Of a stretch of 35,402 nucleotides of DNA, positions 32,048-35,402 are shown piece by piece. Numbering within the stretch: the stretch's first letter is position 1; the number at the start of each line of letters is the position of its first letter. The DNA is from Streptosporangiaceae bacterium (lineage in GTDB: Bacteria > Actinomycetota > Actinomycetes > Streptosporangiales > Streptosporangiaceae), in assembly GCA_019245115.1 (NCBI GenBank), contig JAFARZ010000417.1:1-35402 (forward strand), read 5' to 3'. A program made the position numbers and the translations under genes. Under the pieces are notes generated by a model, which was not told the DNA's origin, did not search any database, and saw nothing but the letters and a program-made list of their open reading frames with translations.

Positions 32048-32941
32048 ACCTGGAAGCTTGTGGTCCAGACAGCAGCGGACGAAGTCCGCCACGACGGGGT
32101 CGGTGTCGTTGGCGGGCGGCCAGGCGACGCCGACCTGGCTGGGGCTGACGCCGGTCACGGGCCGGTAGGTGATGCCGGGGCGTGCGTAGTAGCGGGCCGC
32201 GGATTCGGGGGCCAGGGCGATGCCGTAGCCGTTGGCGATCGCGGTCAGCCAGGCGTCGGGCTGATCGGTGACGTATCCGATGCGGACCGGATGGCCCTGG
32301 CGTTCGCTGGTGGCCAGCCAGTAGTCGCGCCACCAGCCGGTTTCCTCGGAAGCGGCGACGAACGGCTCGTCCCACAGGTCGCGGAAGCGGATCTGGTCGC
32401 GGGCGGCGAGCGGGTGGGTGGCGGGGAGCACGGCCCACCGGGGCTCGGTGAACAGCACCTCGATCCGCGCATCGTCCTGACCGGGGAACGGCAGCCGCAG
32501 CAGGGCAGCGTCGACGTCGCCGCTGGCGAGCCCCGCGCTGGGGTCCGACCCGGCGGCCTGCCGCATGTCCACCCGCCAGTCCGGCCGGCAATCGGCGAAC
32601 GCCGCGATTATCTGCTGAGTGGCCTCGTTGGCGGCGCTGGACATGAACCCGACCCGCAGCACCCGGGCCACGCGGCAGGCGGCGGCCTTCGTCTCCCGCA
32701 GCGCCTGGTCCCATCCCTCCAGGACAGCGGGGGTGGTGCTGGCCAGTGCGTGGCCGGCCGCGGTGAGGGTCATCCCAGTCCGGGATCGGGTGAACAGCCG
32801 CACTCCCAGCTGGCACTCCAGCTGCTTGATCTGCTTGCTCAGCGCCGGTTGTGACACAAACAGCTGCTCCGCCGCGCGGGTGAGGTTTCCTTCGGCGGCG
32901 ACGGCGGCGAAATAGCGCAGCAGCCGGGTGTCGACATCCAT
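32036..32941 (-). CDS. LysR-family transcriptional regulator
   Basis: The protein has 301 residues. The N-terminal helix-turn-helix is LLRYFAAVAAEGNLTRAAEQL and FVSQPALSKQIKQLECQLGVRLF, followed by a substrate-binding domain (LRVGFMSSAANE, PFVAASEETGWW, LTAIANGYGIALAPES). It diverges from the RibD-type reductase across 115 bases, the usual LysR arrangement, so that gene may be its target; it may alternatively control the allantoin genes. The last codons come from the direct repeat. Confidence 0.92.
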   Translation of the reverse strand: MDVDTRLLRYFAAVAAEGNLTRAAEQLFVSQPALSKQIKQLECQLGVRLFTRSRTGMTLTAAGHALASTTPAVLEGWDQALRETKAAACRVARVLRVGFMSSAANEATQQIIAAFADCRPDWRVDMRQAAGSDPSAGLASGDVDAALLRLPFPGQDDARIEVLFTEPRWAVLPATHPLAARDQIRFRDLWDEPFVAASEETGWWRDYWLATSERQGHPVRIGYVTDQPDAWLTAIANGYGIALAPESAARYYARPGITYRPVTGVSPSQVGVAWPPANDTDPVVADFVRCCLDHKLPGSPR

Positions 32942-33056
32942 GCCATCAGGTTATGGCCGCATGTATTGGACGCGGGGCGGGCGGTCGGCCAGGCTTTACC
33001 CGCGGACGGGGCAACTGGATCACCGGCCGGGCTTTCTGCGGCGGATCGGAGTTCTG

Positions 33057-33674
33057 ATGAGGCGGTTGGTATTGCAGATGGGTGTCACGCTGGACGGGTA
33101 TGTCGCCGGGCGGGGTGGCGAAGGCGACTGGGGGCTTCCGGCCGAGCATCCGGACGTGCGCACATGGAAGGTCGCATCCCTGCGCAAGGCCGGAACGCAC
33201 ATCATGGGGCGCGTCACCTACCAGCAGATGGCCGGGCACTGGCCGAACGCGACTGACGAGTACGCGGCGTTCATGAACAACCTTCCCAAGGTCGTCTTCT
33301 CCAAGACGTTGCCAGCCGCCGGATGGGCCGGCACCCGGATCGCCCGCGGCGACGTCACCGAGGAGATAGCCGCCCTCAAGGGCGAATCCGGCGGCGAGAT
33401 CATGGCCCACGGCGGTGCGGCATTCGTTCAGGCACTGTCCAGGCTCGGCTTGATCGACGAATACCGCCTGGTCATCCTGCCAGTCGCCCTGGGGAGCGGA
33501 CTGCCCTTGTTCAAGGATCTGGCCAAGCCGCTACGAGTGGATCTCGCCGAGGCCAGGAGTTTTCCCGACGGGACGGTTATCAACGTGTACCACCCCGTTG
33601 ATAACAGCAAGAAGCGTGCGCGCGGCAACTGTGCTTCTCCGTGTAGTGAGAACGACGTGGGTCTAAGTCTCTGA
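33057..33674 (+). CDS. RibD C-terminal-type dihydrofolate reductase family protein
   Basis: The protein has 205 residues from ATG 33057 (MRRLVLQMGVTLDGYVAG). The segments TWKVASLRKAGTHIMGRVTYQQM, LPKVVFSKTL and EIMAHGGAAFVQALSRLGLIDEYRLVILPVALGSG are characteristic. It is probably an NADPH-dependent reductase with unknown substrate; these proteins are numerous in actinobacteria. The longer frame (from 32928) extends over the LysR promoter and lacks family sequence. The last ~25 residues (NSKKRARGNCASPC...) are not conserved and look like read-through into new sequence. Confidence 0.87.
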   Translation: MRRLVLQMGVTLDGYVAGRGGEGDWGLPAEHPDVRTWKVASLRKAGTHIMGRVTYQQMAGHWPNATDEYAAFMNNLPKVVFSKTLPAAGWAGTRIARGDVTEEIAALKGESGGEIMAHGGAAFVQALSRLGLIDEYRLVILPVALGSGLPLFKDLAKPLRVDLAEARSFPDGTVINVYHPVDNSKKRARGNCASPCSENDVGLSL

Positions 33675-33716
33675 GCAGGCACTCCCCGGCGGTGGATGCG
33701 CCATACTTTCCTGGGT

Positions 33717-33780
33717 GCTCATACGGCACTGAGGGTGGTGGTCAGGCGGTTTGCTGCCATTTCCGGGTCAGCGCGGTGAA
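33717..33780. repeat. Direct repeat, right copy (true allantoicase tail)
   Basis: This is the right-hand copy of the repeat described at 31983-32047. Here it contains the real allantoicase end (FTALTRKWQQTA-stop). On the minus strand an ATGAGC follows at a similar distance (19 bases) as in the left copy, but opens only a 19-codon frame. Confidence 0.85.
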
Positions 33781-34779
33781 GCCGTCGGAGGTCAGCGATC
33801 CGTACAACCGCAACCGGGCCACGCCGCCGTCCGGGTAGATGCTCAGCCGGACATGGGTCGCCGGCCTGCCGTTGACCCGGAAACGATGCACGGTGTCGGG
33901 TTGCGTCCTGACCCGCGGGAGAAGCTCGCTCCAGGAAGCGCCATCCCCGGCCTCCGATGACTCTCCGGCTTCCAGGGAGACAGTGTCGCTGGTCTCCAAG
34001 GAGACGTGGCCGGGGGAGTTGCCGCGGAACCAGGAAGTGTCGATCTCCGCCACGCGGATGACGCTCTGTCCGGCCAGCCGGACGATGAGCCATTCGTGTC
34101 CGGGCGCCCGGCGCCGGCGGGTCTCCCAGCCGTCGCCCATGGCCGCGGGCAGGCCGGGCGAGATCACGTTACGCGGGACCGAGTAGAACTCGTCGCTGCA
34201 CGCGATCACGTCCGCGCCGTTCTCCAGCGCCGCCACGTCGAACGTCAGGCCGTCCAGCATGCCGGGAGCCGGGACGACCTCACCGTGAGCTCGCAGCCGG
34301 GCCACGCCGCCGTCCGGGAAGATGTTCAGCCGGACGTGGCTGAACCGCCGCCGGGAAGCCACCGGGAACACATGCCGGTTGTCCCCGGACAGCGGGGTGC
34401 GGGGCACGATCTCCGCCCAGTCGGCCAGTTCGGCGGGCGACGGGTAGCCGCCCGCGAAGCAGGCCTGCACCGAGCAGGCCTGCGGGGCGTTGCCGGTGAA
34501 GAACGCGGTGTCCACCACCACCGCGTGCACCACGCCCGGCGCGCCGAACCTGGCGACGACCCAGTCGTGTTCGGCCGGATCCGGGGTGGAGCCGTCCGGG
34601 CCGCGGCGCCGTCTCGTTTCCCAGCCGTCGTAGACCTGGCCTCGGGGGCCGAACGAGTGCGGGGTGAAGACCGGCGCCGCGGCCTTGATGAGGTTCTCCT
34701 TCCCGGCGAAGAACTCGTCGCTGGCCGCCACCACCGACCCGCGCAACCGCAGCAGATCGGGGAGCATCAGGTCATCCAC
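33742..34779 (-). CDS. alc: Allantoicase
   Basis: The protein has 345 residues, two tandem homologous halves, each a jelly-roll domain. Repeated text marks them: VVAASDEFFAGKENLI / VIACSDEFYSVPRNVI, DGWETRRRR twice, VDTAFFTGNAP / IDTSWFRGNSP and VRLNIFPDGGVARLR / VRLSIYPDGGVARLR. It hydrolyses allantoate to ureidoglycolate and urea. It overlaps the allantoinase gene by eight bases (stop 34772-34774, start 34779), so the two are cotranscribed. A Glu/Ser/Ala-rich loop (SLEAGESSEAGDG) in the second half is a small insertion. Confidence 0.95.
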   Translation of the reverse strand: MDDLMLPDLLRLRGSVVAASDEFFAGKENLIKAAAPVFTPHSFGPRGQVYDGWETRRRRGPDGSTPDPAEHDWVVARFGAPGVVHAVVVDTAFFTGNAPQACSVQACFAGGYPSPAELADWAEIVPRTPLSGDNRHVFPVASRRRFSHVRLNIFPDGGVARLRAHGEVVPAPGMLDGLTFDVAALENGADVIACSDEFYSVPRNVISPGLPAAMGDGWETRRRRAPGHEWLIVRLAGQSVIRVAEIDTSWFRGNSPGHVSLETSDTVSLEAGESSEAGDGASWSELLPRVRTQPDTVHRFRVNGRPATHVRLSIYPDGGVARLRLYGSLTSDGFTALTRKWQQTA

Positions 34780-35402
34780 GGGTCAGCAACCTGCCCTGTG
34801 GCTCATCATCGGCGGTTGCCTCGTTACCCCGCAGCCACACCTGTCGCACCTGTCCGGTCAGCTTCTGTCCGGCGAAGGGCGTCAGCGGATGCCGGTGCCG
34901 TAGCCGGGCGGCATCCACGGTCCAGATCTCGTCCGGGTCGAACGCCACCATGTCCGCGTCGCAGCCGGGCGCGAGGCGGCCCTTGGCGGACAGTCCGGCC
35001 AGTGTGGCCGGTGCCGCGGCCATCCAGCGGACCACGTCGTCCAGGGACCGGCCGCGCCGGCGGGCCACCGTCCACACCGCGGACAGGCCGAGCTGCAACG
35101 ACGCGATGCCGCCCCAGGCCGCGCCGAAGTCACCCGAATCCTGTGCCTTCATGGCCGGGAGGCACGGCGAGTGGTCGGACACCACGCTGCCGATGGCGCC
35201 GGTCTCGAGACCGCGCCACAGCGCCTCGCGGTTGTGCGTGTCCCGGATCGGCGGACAGCACTTGAACTCGGTGGCGCCCTCGGGCACCTGCTCGGCGGCG
35301 AAGAACAGGTAATGCGGGCAGGTCTCGGCGGACAACCGGATCCCGGCGGCCTGTGCCCCGGCGATCATCGCCACGCATTCCGCGGCCGACAGGTGCACGA
35401 TG
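34772..35402 (-). CDS. allB: Allantoinase, C-terminal part (cut by the window edge)
   Basis: At least 210 codons are visible, and the gene continues beyond 35402. The text MHLSAAECVAMIAGAQAAG, SAETCPHYLFFAAEQVPEGATEFKCCPPIRD, VSDHSPCLPAMKAQDSGDF and AWGGIASLQLGLSAVWT is that of cyclic amidohydrolases of the allantoinase type. The Asp in VSDHSPC is a metal ligand. The end GCDADMVAFDPDEIWTV is the family's C-terminal beta region. It hydrolyses allantoin to allantoate, the step before allantoicase. Confidence 0.95.
   Translation of the reverse strand, partial: IVHLSAAECVAMIAGAQAAGIRLSAETCPHYLFFAAEQVPEGATEFKCCPPIRDTHNREALWRGLETGAIGSVVSDHSPCLPAMKAQDSGDFGAAWGGIASLQLGLSAVWTVARRRGRSLDDVVRWMAAAPATLAGLSAKGRLAPGCDADMVAFDPDEIWTVDAARLRHRHPLTPFAGQKLTGQVRQVWLRGNEATADDEPQGRLLTRG

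Noticed and set aside
32010..32816. 268-codon minus-strand frame ending in the allantoicase-like tail
   Set aside because: Only the last 12 codons are allantoicase-like (from the direct repeat); the rest is a shadow of the LysR gene.

Overview
This window is high-GC actinobacterial DNA. The evidence is the abundance of GTG starts, ATGA/TGATG-type gene overlaps, and Actinomycetes-restricted content: steA/steB, egtABCD for ergothioneine, an ECF42-type sigma factor with its DGPF partner, a DUF5753/DUF574 pair, and tlyA-nadK-recN. The core synteny resembles Streptomyces and its relatives (possibly Streptosporangiales or a neighbouring order), but I cannot place it more precisely from the sequence.

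Layout. 1-5.3 kb: a histidine-phosphatase/SCP2 pair on the minus strand, diverging from a housekeeping operon (small acidic protein, tlyA, nadK, recN). 5.3-6.7 kb: a CGNR zinc-finger regulator divergent from a repeat-containing ORF, with a strong sigma70-like promoter whose spacer is a 20-bp perfect palindrome. 6.7-10.9 kb: a sulfur-type leader peptide and attenuator-like leader in front of a TauD-family dioxygenase, then an SDR epimerase, a VOC protein, a methyltransferase and a MOSC protein. 10.7-12.5 kb: an ECF42-like sigma factor and DGPF/YCII protein, with a candidate self-recognised promoter. 12.6-15.7 kb: a three-gene two-component operon with one orthodox kinase, one apparently dead kinase and a LuxR-type regulator. 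15.9-17.3 kb: a frameshifted DUF2786 gene. 17.8-22.3 kb: the egtABCD operon (minus strand, tightly overlapping). 22.5-28.3 kb: a cell-envelope/division operon steA-steB-(MraY/WecA-like)-murJ-glycosyltransferase. 28.3-30.8 kb: a less GC-rich intergenic stretch followed by a DUF5753 regulator and a DUF574 methyltransferase. 30.8-35.4 kb: ureide catabolism (allantoinase, allantoicase, glycerate kinase), with a LysR/RibD-type reductase cassette sitting between allantoicase and glycerate kinase and bounded by a ~64-bp direct repeat.

The most unusual signals lie outside ordinary genes. (i) A dispersed family of G6/C6 hairpin elements sits in at least six places, several in-frame inside conserved genes (nadK, egtB, egtA, murJ). 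(ii) A 24-codon leader peptide of the actinobacterial sulfur-leader type, apparently leaderless, precedes tauD and is followed by mutually exclusive hairpins. (iii) A structured ~100-bp intergenic repeat occurs at 143 and 17543. (iv) Three phased operator-like sites lie between the CGNR gene and its neighbour. (v) The ~64-bp repeat records how the allantoin cluster was split. I did not find CRISPR arrays, rRNA, tRNA genes or intact insertion sequences.
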